From: an uncultured Opitutia bacterium
GTDB taxonomy: Bacteria > Verrucomicrobiota > Verrucomicrobiia > Opitutales > Opitutaceae
Reading direction: 5' to 3'
Assembly (NCBI GenBank): GCA_903872505.1
Contig: CAIQKV010000069.1
Coordinates: 25,796 to 89,795, forward strand
Length of the DNA: 64,000 nucleotides
Positions 51,209 through 59,925 of this stretch are shown one piece after another. The notes below the pieces were generated by a model, which was not told the origin of the DNA, searched no databases, and saw only the letters and a list, made by a program, of their open reading frames with translations. Made by a program: the position numbers and the translations under genes. Positions within the stretch are counted from its first letter, which is position 1. Every line of letters starts with the position of its first letter.

Positions 51209-54200
51209 TTACCGGGGAAACAGCTTGTCGAGCGCGCCGAGATGCTTGAGCGGGGCGGTTTTCTTCTCCCGCACCGGCGCCACCACGATGGGCTTGGCCG
51301 CGGGCGCCGGCTCCTCGCGGCGCGGCGCCGTGCCCGCCGCCACCGCGGCCAACGCCCGGTCGAGCTTCACCGCCGACACCGGCTCCGCGGTCCCGAGCTC
51401 CTGCGCAAAGAGGCTCACGCGGAATTCCTCGACCAGCCAGCGCAGGGCCTCCCCGCCCTCGCGTCCGCGCAACTTCGCCGCGGCGGCCGCGTAGGGCGCG
51501 AACTGCGCCGCGCGCTCGGCGTCCTTGGCGGGATGCTTTTTCCAGCGGTCCGCGCGCAGCTTCAGCGCCTTGAGGTAGCGTGGAAATTGCGCCAGCTGCG
51601 CGTACGGCGTTGCGCGCAGGAAATCCGGCGGCAGCAGCGCCGCGAGGTCACGCTCCAGGCCGGCCGGCGGCGTGGCATGCACCAGCAGCGCCTGGCGCAG
51701 CGTCAGGATTTCCCGCAGCAGGTCGGTCAGCCGCGGCACCAGCCCGCGCAGGTCGGCCTTGGCCTTCTCGAGGGCCTGCGCAAAGGCCTCCGCCGTGAGC
51801 GGCGCCAGCGGGCGCTCGCACACCCAGCGCCGGATCGACTCCAGCGCCTGGGCTTGAAGTTCCTCAATTGGCACCAGCGTCGCCGCCAGCGTGCCGAGTT
51901 CCCGCAGCGCCCGGAGGTCGCGCTCGAGCCAGCCGAAGTCATGCCCGAGCTGCCGCCCGAAGAGCGCCGCCAGCCCGCGCCGGGTGGCCGCCTGCGCCTC
52001 CTCCGACGTCTTGAATAGTCGCAGCTCCACCCCGCCGTCCGCGCTCCGCAGGCCCGGAAACGCGGGCACGGGCACCCCGGCCGTCTCCGTCACCGGCACG
52101 TGCTCCGGGATGTCGCCAAACGTCCACGCCGTCTGCGCGGGTTTTTCCCACTTGGCGCGCGCGGCGCGCCACGCCGCCGGGTCCTCGCGCGCCACGCTCG
52201 CGCTGGCCGCGCGGGACTGCAGGTGCAGCGCGGCCTGGATCTCCGCCAGCTCGCGGCTCGCGCACAGCTCGCGGCCGCCGGCGTCCACCACGCGGATGCG
52301 CACCCGCAGGTGGTCCGGCAGGGGCTTGTCCGCCCATTGCGCCGGATCGACCGCCACGCGGAACCGCTCGGCAATCTGCGCCGCCAGCGCCGCGGCCAGC
52401 GATTCCCGCCCGCCGGTGAGCCGGTCGCGCGCCGCCACCTGCGTGGCGAGGCTCTTCGCCGTCTCCGCCAGCGGGACAAACGCCCGCCGCAGTTCCTTCG
52501 GCAGCGCGCGCAGGTAATGCTCCACCTTGGCCTCGAGGTGCCCGGGCACCGCCCAGTCGAGCGCCGCGGGCGTCAGCAGCTCCGCCTCGCGCACGCCCAC
52601 GTCGAGCGTCACGCCGTCGTCGGCCTGCCCGGGCTTGTACGCGTAGTTGAGCGGGAGCGCGGTGTTGGCCAGCGGCAGCTCGGCGGGAAACGCCGCCGCG
52701 TCGTGCGCCAGCGCCTCGGGATCGCGCAGGTCGTCCGGCGTCATCATCAAAAACTTCGGCTCGGCCCCGCGCCGCTCGCGCACGAGGTCGACGAGCTCGC
52801 CCGTGGACGAGACCGGCGTGCCCTCGAGCCGCGCCGCATAGAACCGGTACGCGGCCTCGTCGAGGTTGAGGTAGCCGGAGTCGCGCGTGCGGGTGAGGAT
52901 GACCTCGATCTGCTCGCGCACCCGGCGGTTGTGCGCGATGAAATCCAGCGGAAACACCACGGTGTCGTTCACCAGCCCCTCGCGGATGAAGATCTCCGTC
53001 GCGTGCGCCGGGTTGATCCGGCCGTAGCTGACCGCCTTCGTCTCCAACTCGAGCCCGTACAGCCGCGTCCGCTGCTTCACCAGCACGCGGCCGCCCTCCT
53101 CGTTCCAGAACGGCTCGCTGTGCGCCACGCGCACCAGGTGCGCGCCGAGGTCGAGCGCCCACGCCGGGTCCAGCCGCGCGCCGGTCCGGGCATAGAGCCG
53201 CGTCGTCTCCATGATCTCCGCCGCCATCAGCCAAGGCGTGGCGCGCTTGGCGCGCTCCGCCTTGTCCTCCGTAGCCTTGGCGAAGGAGGACTTCCGCTTC
53301 GGCTCCTCGCGCACAAACAGCACCGAGCCCGGGAACAGGGTCACCCGCCGGTCGTGCGTGGCCTTGTAGCCGCCATTCTCCTCGTCGCGGTGCGCGATGT
53401 TGCCGAGCAGGCCGGCGAGGATGCTGCGGTGGATCGCGCGGTACGGCGGCGTGCCGAACGCGGTCGCCTTGGCGGCGTCGGTCTTCAGGCCCGCGAAGGC
53501 GGAGGTGAGCTTGAAGCCGTCCCGCTCCTGCAGCACGTCGAGCAGCTGGGCGTGGATGTCGCGCCACTCGCGCATCCGGGTGTAGCTCAGGAAATGGTCG
53601 CGGCAGAAGCGGCGCAGCTTGGACTGCGCCATCGTCTCGAACTGGTCGTGGTAGGTCTCCCAGATGTTGAGCAACGTCAGGAAATCCGAGTCGGGGTGCG
53701 CGAACCGGCGGTGCGCCGCGTCCGCCTGCGCCTGCTTGTCCATCGGCCGCTCGCGCGGGTCCTGGATCGAGAGGCCGGCGGCGATCACGAGCACCTCGCG
53801 CAGCGCCTTCTCGGTCCGGGCCTGCAGGATCATCCGGCCGACGGTCGGATCCACCGGCAGGCGCGCCAGCTCCCGGCCCACCGGCGTCAGCTCGCGCCCG
53901 GCGCCGGCCGCCGTCTCGGTCTCCGCGATCGCGCCGAGCTCCTCCAGCAGCGCGTAGCCCGCGCGGATGGATTTCGTCGCGGGCATGTTGATGAACGGGA
54001 ACCGCTCGATGTCGCCGAGCCCGAACGCCTTCATCCGCAGGATCACGTCGGCGAGGTTGGCGCGCTGGATCTCCGGCTGGGTGAACCGCGGCCGCTCCAG
54101 GTAGTCCGCCTCGGCAAACAGCCGGATGCAGACGCCGTCAGCCACGCGGCCGCAGCGGCCCTTGCGCTGGTCGGCACTCGACTGCGCGATCGGCTCGATC

Positions 54201-55234
54201 GGCAGCCGCCGCGTGCGCGCCTGCGGCGAATAGCGGCTGAGCCGCGCCAGCCCGGTGTCGACGACGAACCGGATGCCGGGGATGGTCAGCGACGTCTCGG
54301 CGATGTTGGTCGCAATGACGATCTTCCGCCGCTGGGTCGGCGCAAACACCCGCTGCTGCTCGGCGCCGGAGAGCCGCCCGAAGAGCGGGACCAGCTCGCA
54401 GTCCCGCAGCCGGCGGCCGGTGAGCAGGTCGCTCGTTTCCCGGATGTCGCGCTCACTCGGCATGAACACCAGGATGTCGCCCGCGGGGCTGTCGCGCACG
54501 ATGCGCTCGACCGCCTCGACCGCGCCGTCGATGTAGTGCAGCGCCTCGGCCTTCGCCGTGCGCTCGTCGCCCTCGGCGGCGTCGGACCCGAGCGAGTCGA
54601 GCGGGGCATAGATGACCTCGACGGGATACGTGCGACCCTCGACGAGGAGGACCGGGGCGTCGTCGAAGGCCTTGCTGAACATCTCGGTGTCGATCGTCGC
54701 CGACGTGATGATGATCTTCAGGTCGGGCCGCCGGTGCCGCAGCGTGCGCAGGTGGCCGAGCAGGAAGTCGATGTTGAGCGAGCGCTCGTGCGCCTCGTCG
54801 ATGATCAGCGTGTCGTAGCCGCGCAGCATCGGGTCGCCCTGCACCTCGGCCAGCAGCATGCCGTCGGTCAGGAACTTGATGACGGTCGCGGACGTGGTCT
54901 GGTCCTGGAAGCGGATCTTGCACCCCACCTCGCGGCCCCACGTCACGTGGAGCTCCTCGGCCACGCGGCGGGAGATGGACAGCGCGGCGACGCGGCGCGG
55001 CTGCGTGCAGGCGATGCGCCCGGTGGTGCCGCGGCCGGCGGCGAGGCACATCTTGGGGATCTGCGTGGTTTTGCCGGAACCCGTCTCGCCGGCGAGGATC
55101 AGCACCGGGTGCGCCTGGATGGCCGCGACGATCTCCTCCGCCCGGCTGCTGATGGGCAGCTCGGACGGAAACTCGAGGCGGAATCGGAAGGGTTGAGTTT
55201 TGCGGGAGTCGGACACGGAAGGGGCGATTGTCAT
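51209..55234 (-). CDS. hrpA: ATP-dependent RNA helicase HrpA
   Basis: A 1341-residue DEAH-box RNA helicase. Motifs are GETGSGKTTQ (I), RRVAAL (Ia), DEAH (II), SATID (III), FMPSERDIRE, TNIAETSLTI (V) and QRKGRCGRVADG (VI), followed by ratchet and OB domains and the long HrpA-specific C-terminal region. Length is normal. HrpA rescues stalled ribosomes or processes mRNA in proteobacteria. Start ATG at 55234 is taken, but it falls inside a palindromic repeat (55228-55315); GTG at 55216 is a downstream alternative. The open frame extends upstream through antisense sequence. Confidence 0.94.
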   Translation of the reverse strand: MTIAPSVSDSRKTQPFRFRLEFPSELPISSRAEEIVAAIQAHPVLILAGETGSGKTTQIPKMCLAAGRGTTGRIACTQPRRVAALSISRRVAEELHVTWGREVGCKIRFQDQTTSATVIKFLTDGMLLAEVQGDPMLRGYDTLIIDEAHERSLNIDFLLGHLRTLRHRRPDLKIIITSATIDTEMFSKAFDDAPVLLVEGRTYPVEVIYAPLDSLGSDAAEGDERTAKAEALHYIDGAVEAVERIVRDSPAGDILVFMPSERDIRETSDLLTGRRLRDCELVPLFGRLSGAEQQRVFAPTQRRKIVIATNIAETSLTIPGIRFVVDTGLARLSRYSPQARTRRLPIEPIAQSSADQRKGRCGRVADGVCIRLFAEADYLERPRFTQPEIQRANLADVILRMKAFGLGDIERFPFINMPATKSIRAGYALLEELGAIAETETAAGAGRELTPVGRELARLPVDPTVGRMILQARTEKALREVLVIAAGLSIQDPRERPMDKQAQADAAHRRFAHPDSDFLTLLNIWETYHDQFETMAQSKLRRFCRDHFLSYTRMREWRDIHAQLLDVLQERDGFKLTSAFAGLKTDAAKATAFGTPPYRAIHRSILAGLLGNIAHRDEENGGYKATHDRRVTLFPGSVLFVREEPKRKSSFAKATEDKAERAKRATPWLMAAEIMETTRLYARTGARLDPAWALDLGAHLVRVAHSEPFWNEEGGRVLVKQRTRLYGLELETKAVSYGRINPAHATEIFIREGLVNDTVVFPLDFIAHNRRVREQIEVILTRTRDSGYLNLDEAAYRFYAARLEGTPVSSTGELVDLVRERRGAEPKFLMMTPDDLRDPEALAHDAAAFPAELPLANTALPLNYAYKPGQADDGVTLDVGVREAELLTPAALDWAVPGHLEAKVEHYLRALPKELRRAFVPLAETAKSLATQVAARDRLTGGRESLAAALAAQIAERFRVAVDPAQWADKPLPDHLRVRIRVVDAGGRELCASRELAEIQAALHLQSRAASASVAREDPAAWRAARAKWEKPAQTAWTFGDIPEHVPVTETAGVPVPAFPGLRSADGGVELRLFKTSEEAQAATRRGLAALFGRQLGHDFGWLERDLRALRELGTLAATLVPIEELQAQALESIRRWVCERPLAPLTAEAFAQALEKAKADLRGLVPRLTDLLREILTLRQALLVHATPPAGLERDLAALLPPDFLRATPYAQLAQFPRYLKALKLRADRWKKHPAKDAERAAQFAPYAAAAAKLRGREGGEALRWLVEEFRVSLFAQELGTAEPVSAVKLDRALAAVAAGTAPRREEPAPAAKPIVVAPVREKKTAPLKHLGALDKLFPR

Positions 55235-55361
55235 CGCGAGCCCGGCGTTGCCGGGCGTGGCGATCCATCTGATTCCTGATGGATTGCTTCGTCGCTGCGC
55301 TTCTCGCAATGACAACCATCCAACAGGAAAGAGGCTTGAGATTCCGCGTCCCAGCGGGAAT
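55228..55361. repeat. Nested palindromic repeats upstream of hrpA
   Basis: TTGTCATCGCGAG (55228-55240) and CTCGCAATGACAA (55303-55315) are reverse complements with one mismatch, and enclose GCGATCCATC / GATGGATTGC. This 88-bp unit resembles the GTCATTGCGAG-type dispersed repeats found in many bacteria. A second palindrome, ATTCCGC / GCGGGAAT, is at 55341-55361. Together they fill the gap between hrpA and the next gene. Confidence 0.75.
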
Positions 55362-55373
55362 GACAAACCTTCC

Positions 55374-55877
55374 ATGCAGCCTCCCCTCCTTCCGACAGAA
55401 GCCCTCGCGCGCGTGCTCCGGCTCGCCCGGGTGGACGGCACAGGCGTGCTGATGGTCGCCACCTTCTTCGCGCTGACGTCGGCCGCGATGGGGGATTTCT
55501 GGGGCGCGGTTGTCTGGCTGCTCGTGGCGGGCGCCGGCGCCGTTGAGCTGCATGGCGGCACGCTCCTGCGCGACGCGGAGCCCCGCGGCCTGAACTGGCT
55601 CATCGCCAGCCAGTTCCTGCTCCTGCTCGTGGTGCTCGGCTACTGCACCCTGCGGCTCGTCCACTTTGACCTGGCGCCGATCCGCGAGGCCCTGACGGAC
55701 GAGATGCGGGCCTCGCTCCGCGAGGCGAACTACGGCGAGGAGGACTTTCTGCGGGTGGTGTACGTGACGACCTACGGGGTGATGGGCGGGCTGACCCTGC
55801 TCTACAAGGGCGCCGTGGCGCTTTATTTTTTCCGGCGGCGCGCGGCGGTCGCCGCCGCGCTGGAAGCGGCCGAGTGA
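55374..55877 (+). CDS. Hypothetical membrane protein, 167 residues
   Basis: A 167-residue protein with about four hydrophobic segments (GVLMVATFFALTSAAM; GAVVWLLVAGAGAV; LNWLIASQFLLLLVVLGYCT; GVMGGLTLLYKGAVALYFF) and a charged loop DEMRASLREANYGEEDFLRV. No family is recognised. ATG at 55374 is chosen, since the longer frame would be read through repeats. The promoter, if any, must lie in the repeat-filled gap. It is divergent from hrpA and convergent with mobA. Confidence 0.7.
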   Translation: MQPPLLPTEALARVLRLARVDGTGVLMVATFFALTSAAMGDFWGAVVWLLVAGAGAVELHGGTLLRDAEPRGLNWLIASQFLLLLVVLGYCTLRLVHFDLAPIREALTDEMRASLREANYGEEDFLRVVYVTTYGVMGGLTLLYKGAVALYFFRRRAAVAAALEAAE

Positions 55878-55888
55878 GCCGCCAGTGG

Positions 55889-55970
55889 GTCGGGCGGGTC
55901 TCTGACTCGCCCCTGAGTCGACCGCAACGATTGCCCGGCGCCAACCGAGCAGGTCAAAGACCTGCCCTAC
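55889..55970. repeat. Double-hairpin repeat, copy 1 (GCGGGTCTCTGAC type)
   Basis: GGCGGGTCTCTGACTCGCCC (55893-55912) and GCAGGTCAAAGACCTGCCCTAC (55949-55970) are two hairpin blocks that can also pair with each other. Copy 2 is at 59837-59897. Its final CTA, read on the minus strand, is the TAG stop of mobA. Confidence 0.75.
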
Positions 55971-56551
55971 ATCGCCGCCGGCTCATTCCAGTTGGCGAAC
56001 AGCGGGGCCTCGGCGGCCGAGATCTCCCGCACGCCGAGCAAATTTTGCCGGACCGCCTCGGCCAGGAGCGGCTGCAGCGCCAGCTCGCCGCGCGCCAGCG
56101 CCGCCCGGGCCAGCGGCAGCAATTCACGCGGATACACCGCCGCCAGCGGCTCGAACCACCGGCCGTTCCGGCCCGCCGCACCGCGGCCGGGGGCGCATTC
56201 CGCCAGCAGCGCCGCGAACCACGCCGGGGTCATCTGCGGCAAATCCACCGCAAGCACGGCGAGATGTCCCGGCCCGCAGCGCTCCAGCGCGGCCACCAGC
56301 CCGCCGAGCGGCCCGCAGTCGAGGCTGGCGTCGCGCACGATCCCGGCAAATCCCTGCGCGGCGTCCGCCCACGCCTGATCCGATCGCGCCGAGAGAAAGA
56401 TCTGTTTTGCCCCCGCGCGGGCCAGCACGTCGCACTGCCGCTCCCACAACGGGCGGCCCGCGATCTCGAGCAGCGCCTTGTCCCGGCCCATGCGGGTCGA
56501 GCGGCCCGCGGCGAGGAGGACGGCGTCAAAGCTCGGGCCGGGGGCTGCCAC
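55967..56551 (-). CDS. mobA: MobA-like molybdenum cofactor guanylyltransferase
   Basis: A 194-residue NTP transferase of the MobA/MobA-like family, which adds GMP to molybdopterin. The nucleotide-binding motif is LLAAGRSTRMGRDKALLEIA (residues about 12-31), followed by LDCGPLGGLVAAL and AVDLPQMTPAWF. GTG start at 56551, 1 nt after the TAG of the symporter gene on the same strand. The C-terminus reaches into a dispersed repeat and uses its TAG as stop. No other Mo-cofactor gene is present. Confidence 0.88.
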   Translation of the reverse strand: MAAPGPSFDAVLLAAGRSTRMGRDKALLEIAGRPLWERQCDVLARAGAKQIFLSARSDQAWADAAQGFAGIVRDASLDCGPLGGLVAALERCGPGHLAVLAVDLPQMTPAWFAALLAECAPGRGAAGRNGRWFEPLAAVYPRELLPLARAALARGELALQPLLAEAVRQNLLGVREISAAEAPLFANWNEPAAM

Positions 56552-56552
56552 G

Positions 56553-57872
56553 CTAGAACGGGGCCGCCGCGTCGCCGAAGTTCGCCTGCGCCTTCGCGTC
56601 GTCGAACTCGCCCTCCCAGCGCGCCACCACCACGCTGGCGAGGCAGTTGCCCACCACGTTCACCGAGGTGCGCGCCATGTCGAGCAGCGCATCCACGCCG
56701 AGGATCATCGCCGCGCCCTCCAGCGGCAGGTTGAACGACTGCAGCGCGGCGATCAGCACGACGAGCGACGCCCGCGGCACGGCCGCCACGCCCTTCGACG
56801 TGAGCATGAGCGTGATCATCATCGTGATCTGCTGGCCGAGCCCGAAGTGGATGCCGGTGGTCGCCTCCGCCGCCTGCGCGACGAAGACCGACGCGACTGC
56901 GAGGTGCAGCGTCGAGCCGTCGAGGTTGAAGGTGTAGCCCGCCGGGAGCACGAAGCCCACGATGCCGCGCGGCACGCCGAGCTTTTCCATCCGCGCAAAG
57001 GCGTCCGGCAGCGCGGCCTCGCTGTTGGCAGTGGCGAAGGCGAGCGCGAACGGCTCGCGCACCGCACGGACGAACGCCTTGAGCGGCACCTTCGCGATCC
57101 AGATGACCGCGCCGAACACCACCACCACGAAGATCACCAGCGCGAGGTAAAGCGTGAGGACGAGCTTGCCGAGGTTGAACAACACGCCGAGGCCCTGGTG
57201 GCCCACGGTCACGGCGATGGCCGCGCCCACGCCGTACGGCGCGAACCGCATGATGATGCCGGCGAACTTGAACATCACCTGCGTGAGGCTGGCGCAAAAC
57301 GTGAGCACCGGCCGGCCGGCCTCGCCCGCCGCGCTGACCGCCGTCGCGAAGATGACGGAAAACGCCACGATCTGGAGCACGTCGTTGCGCGCCATCGCGT
57401 CGAGGAAGCTCGTGGGAAAGACGTGGAGCAGCGTCTCCACCAGCGTCAGCGGCTTGTTCTGCGCCGCGGCGCCGAGGGCGGCGGCGCTGCCGGCGAGCTT
57501 CACGCCGACGCCCGGCCCGACCAGGTTGACCACGGTCAGGCCGACGACGAGCGCGGCGCTGGTGACGATTTCAAAGTAGAGCAGCGCCTTCACGCCGATG
57601 CGGCCGACCTTCTTGATATCCCCCGTGCCCGCGATGCCCTGCACGATGCTCGCGAAGACCAGCGGCGCGATCATCGCCTTGATCAGGTGCAGGAAGATGT
57701 CGCGGACGAGCGTCATGCCGTCGTCCCAGCCGGCCTTGGTCGCGACCGGCAGCCGGCTCATCCACCAGCCGACGACGCAGCCGATGACCAACCCGATCAG
57801 AATCTGCCGCGTGAGCGTGGGGCGATACCAGGGCCGGGGCGCGGCGCCGGAGGTGGGGCTGGGACTCTCCAT
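56553..57872 (-). CDS. Dicarboxylate/amino acid:cation symporter (DAACS)
   Basis: A 439-residue transporter of the DctA/GltP family, which imports C4-dicarboxylates or glutamate/aspartate with Na+ or H+. Visible are MIAPLVFASIVQGIAG, the Ser-rich substrate loop TANSEAALPDAF, NLDGSTLHLAVASVFVAQ and LTSKGVAAVPRASLVVL. Start ATG at 57872 agrees with homologues; the longer frame adds 22 non-family residues. mobA starts 1 nt after its stop, so the two are co-transcribed despite unrelated functions. It is divergent from the zinc dehydrogenase gene. Confidence 0.93.
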   Translation of the reverse strand: MESPSPTSGAAPRPWYRPTLTRQILIGLVIGCVVGWWMSRLPVATKAGWDDGMTLVRDIFLHLIKAMIAPLVFASIVQGIAGTGDIKKVGRIGVKALLYFEIVTSAALVVGLTVVNLVGPGVGVKLAGSAAALGAAAQNKPLTLVETLLHVFPTSFLDAMARNDVLQIVAFSVIFATAVSAAGEAGRPVLTFCASLTQVMFKFAGIIMRFAPYGVGAAIAVTVGHQGLGVLFNLGKLVLTLYLALVIFVVVVFGAVIWIAKVPLKAFVRAVREPFALAFATANSEAALPDAFARMEKLGVPRGIVGFVLPAGYTFNLDGSTLHLAVASVFVAQAAEATTGIHFGLGQQITMMITLMLTSKGVAAVPRASLVVLIAALQSFNLPLEGAAMILGVDALLDMARTSVNVVGNCLASVVVARWEGEFDDAKAQANFGDAAAPF

Positions 57873-57986
57873 GGCAACCTTGTCGCAGCGGGTCCCGCCG
57901 ACGCCAAGCCTGAAGGCGCGGCGGGGCGCCAATTGCATTGTCCCCCCGCGGGGCTTCGTCTTAATGCCCCTTCCCTACCCTGCGCC

Positions 57987-59030
57987 ATGAAAACCATGAA
58001 GGCTGCTGTCCTGCATTCGGTGAATGACCTGCGCGTCGAGGAAGTGCCGCGGCCCGAGCCCCGCGGGACCGACGAGGTGGTCGTGCGGATCAAGTCGTGC
58101 GGCATCTGCGCCACGGACTACAAGGCCATCCGCGGCATCCGCACGAATGTGAAGTTCCCCTTCATTCCCGGGCACGAGCCGGCCGGGATCGTGGCGGCGG
58201 TCGGGGCCGGCGTGCAGCATTTCAAAGAGGGCGACGAGGTCATCTGCCAGCCGTCGGGCTACTGCGGCTACTGCGCGCACTGCCGCATGGGCGACACGCA
58301 CTACTGCGAGACCGCGTTCACCACCGGTGGGGACGGGCCGGAGGATGTCTGGCCCGGCGCCTTCGCCGAATACATGCGGACGAAGGAGCAGTGCCTCTTT
58401 CACAAGCCAAAGGGGATCTCGTTCGATGCCGCCGCACTGACCGAGCCGCTGAGCGGCGCCTGGAAGGGCGTCGTGCAGTACAGCGAGATGGCGGTGGGCG
58501 ACGACGTCGTCATCATCGGCGTCGGCAGCATCGGCTTGCTCTGCCTGATGGTCGCCAAGGCCGCCGGCGCCGGCCGGCTGATCGCCGTGGACAACAGCGC
58601 CCACGCCCGCGCCAACGCCCTGCGCTTCGGGGCGACGCACGCCGTCGACCACAGCGACGGCCAGGGCCGCCAGCGCGTCTACGAGATTATTCCGGGCGGA
58701 CCGGACCTGGTGGTCGAGGCCGCGGGACCGATCGGGGCGGTGCGGCTGATGGTGGACCTCCGCCGCCGCGGCACGAAATGGAATCTTTTTGGCATCACCA
58801 CCCACGAGAAATTCGAGCTCGACGGCGGCCTGACCCACTTCCTCGAGGGCCGGATGGACGCGAGCTTCGGCACCACCCCGCGCGCGATGCAAAGCGCGAT
58901 CCGCCTGATGGAGCGCGGGCTCGTCGATCCCGAGAAAATCATCACGCACCGCTTCCCCCTCGAGCAGATGGCCGGGGCGCTCGCTGTGATGGATGGCGCC
59001 AACCGCAACAAGGTCATCATCCACCCATGA
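57987..59030 (+). CDS. Zinc-dependent alcohol/polyol dehydrogenase (MDR)
   Basis: A 347-residue medium-chain dehydrogenase. Catalytic zinc ligands are in KSCGICATDY and IPGHEPAGIV, structural zinc Cys in CGYCAHCRMGDTHYC, and NAD(P) is bound by IIGVGSIGLL (GxGxxG). The family includes L-idonate 5-dehydrogenase, sorbitol and threonine dehydrogenases. The stop overlaps the start of an SDR gene as ATGA (59027-59030), so a two-step sugar-acid or polyol oxidation is plausible. Confidence 0.9.
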   Translation: MKTMKAAVLHSVNDLRVEEVPRPEPRGTDEVVVRIKSCGICATDYKAIRGIRTNVKFPFIPGHEPAGIVAAVGAGVQHFKEGDEVICQPSGYCGYCAHCRMGDTHYCETAFTTGGDGPEDVWPGAFAEYMRTKEQCLFHKPKGISFDAAALTEPLSGAWKGVVQYSEMAVGDDVVIIGVGSIGLLCLMVAKAAGAGRLIAVDNSAHARANALRFGATHAVDHSDGQGRQRVYEIIPGGPDLVVEAAGPIGAVRLMVDLRRRGTKWNLFGITTHEKFELDGGLTHFLEGRMDASFGTTPRAMQSAIRLMERGLVDPEKIITHRFPLEQMAGALAVMDGANRNKVIIHP

Positions 59031-59818
59031 AGCGCACCCGCCGCACTGTCACCCGCACCCCGCCCCTGCCCGCCGCCGCCGACTTCGCCGGCCGCGTGGC
59101 CGTCGTGACCGGCGGCTCGGACGGACTCGGGCGCGACCTGGTGGCGGCGCTCGTCGCCCTGGGCGCCGAGGTGTTCTTTTGCGGAAAAACGCGGGCCAAG
59201 GGCCTCGCGGTGGCCGAGGCGCTGGGGCCGCGGGCGCATTTCATCACGGCCGACCTCCGCCGGCCCAGTGCGGCGCGCGCCTTCGTGAAGCAAGCCGCCG
59301 CGTTCAACGGCCGGATCGATTTCCTCGTCAACAACGCGGCGATCGACCCGCGGATCGAGTTCGCGCGCGCGACCGTGGCGGACTTCGACCAGCTGATCGC
59401 CGTCAACCTCCGCCCGTTCTTCGTGGTCGCGCAGGCGGCCCTGCCCGCGCTGCGGCGCGGCACCGGCCGGGCGATCGTCAATGTCGCCACCACCAACTAC
59501 CTGCTCGGGCTCGCGCCCTTCACCCTCTACAACGCCAGCAAGTCCGGCATCATCGGCTTCACCCGCTCGCTCGCCCGCGAGCTCGGCCCGCGCGGCATCC
59601 GCGTCAACACGGTCTCGCCGGGCTGGATCATGACCGAGAAGCAGCGGCGCGAGCACGCCTCGCCGCGGGACCGCGTCGAGCTGGTGCAGGCGCAGGCGCT
59701 GAAATTCCTGCTCACCGCGGAGCACGTGACCCCGCTCACGCTCTTCCTGCTGTCGCGTAGCGCCGCCGGCATCACCGGCCAGAACGTCGTCGTGGACGGC
59801 GGCAAGTTCATGCAGTGA
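59027..59818 (+). CDS. Short-chain dehydrogenase/reductase (SDR)
   Basis: A 263-residue classical SDR. The cofactor motif is TGGSDGLG, the NNAA motif is NNAAIDPR, the catalytic Tyr-Lys is in YNASKSG and the SPGWI loop follows. It fits gluconate 5-dehydrogenase or 3-oxoacyl-ACP reductase-like enzymes; the immediately preceding Zn-dehydrogenase favours a sugar-acid role. It is translationally coupled to that gene. A short Arg/Pro-rich N-terminus precedes the fold. Confidence 0.9.
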   Translation: MKRTRRTVTRTPPLPAAADFAGRVAVVTGGSDGLGRDLVAALVALGAEVFFCGKTRAKGLAVAEALGPRAHFITADLRRPSAARAFVKQAAAFNGRIDFLVNNAAIDPRIEFARATVADFDQLIAVNLRPFFVVAQAALPALRRGTGRAIVNVATTNYLLGLAPFTLYNASKSGIIGFTRSLARELGPRGIRVNTVSPGWIMTEKQRREHASPRDRVELVQAQALKFLLTAEHVTPLTLFLLSRSAAGITGQNVVVDGGKFMQ

Positions 59819-59836
59819 CCCCGCGGCGCGTTCGGA

Positions 59837-59897
59837 GTAGGGCGGGTCTCTGACCCGCTCTCAGAACTTCCCAAGGCGGGTCAAAGACCCGCGCTAC
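59837..59897. repeat. Double-hairpin repeat, copy 2 (GTAGGGCGGGTCTCTGAC type)
   Basis: GTAGGGCGGGTCTCTGACCC (59837-59856) and GGCGGGTCAAAGACCCGCGC (59875-59894) mirror the structure of copy 1 at 55889-55970, ending in CTAC. Each block is itself a hairpin (GCGGGTC / GACCCGC). It lies between the SDR and PhyH genes, which converge, and may work as a terminator. Confidence 0.75.
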
Positions 59898-59925
59898 CCC
59901 GGCGGCGTCACGTAGTCGCCATCCC

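Noticed and set aside
52100..55279. 1059-residue plus-strand reading frame opposite hrpA
   Set aside because: Composition is Arg/His/Gln/Leu-rich without domain motifs and hrpA on the other strand is complete; it is a GC-rich antisense frame.
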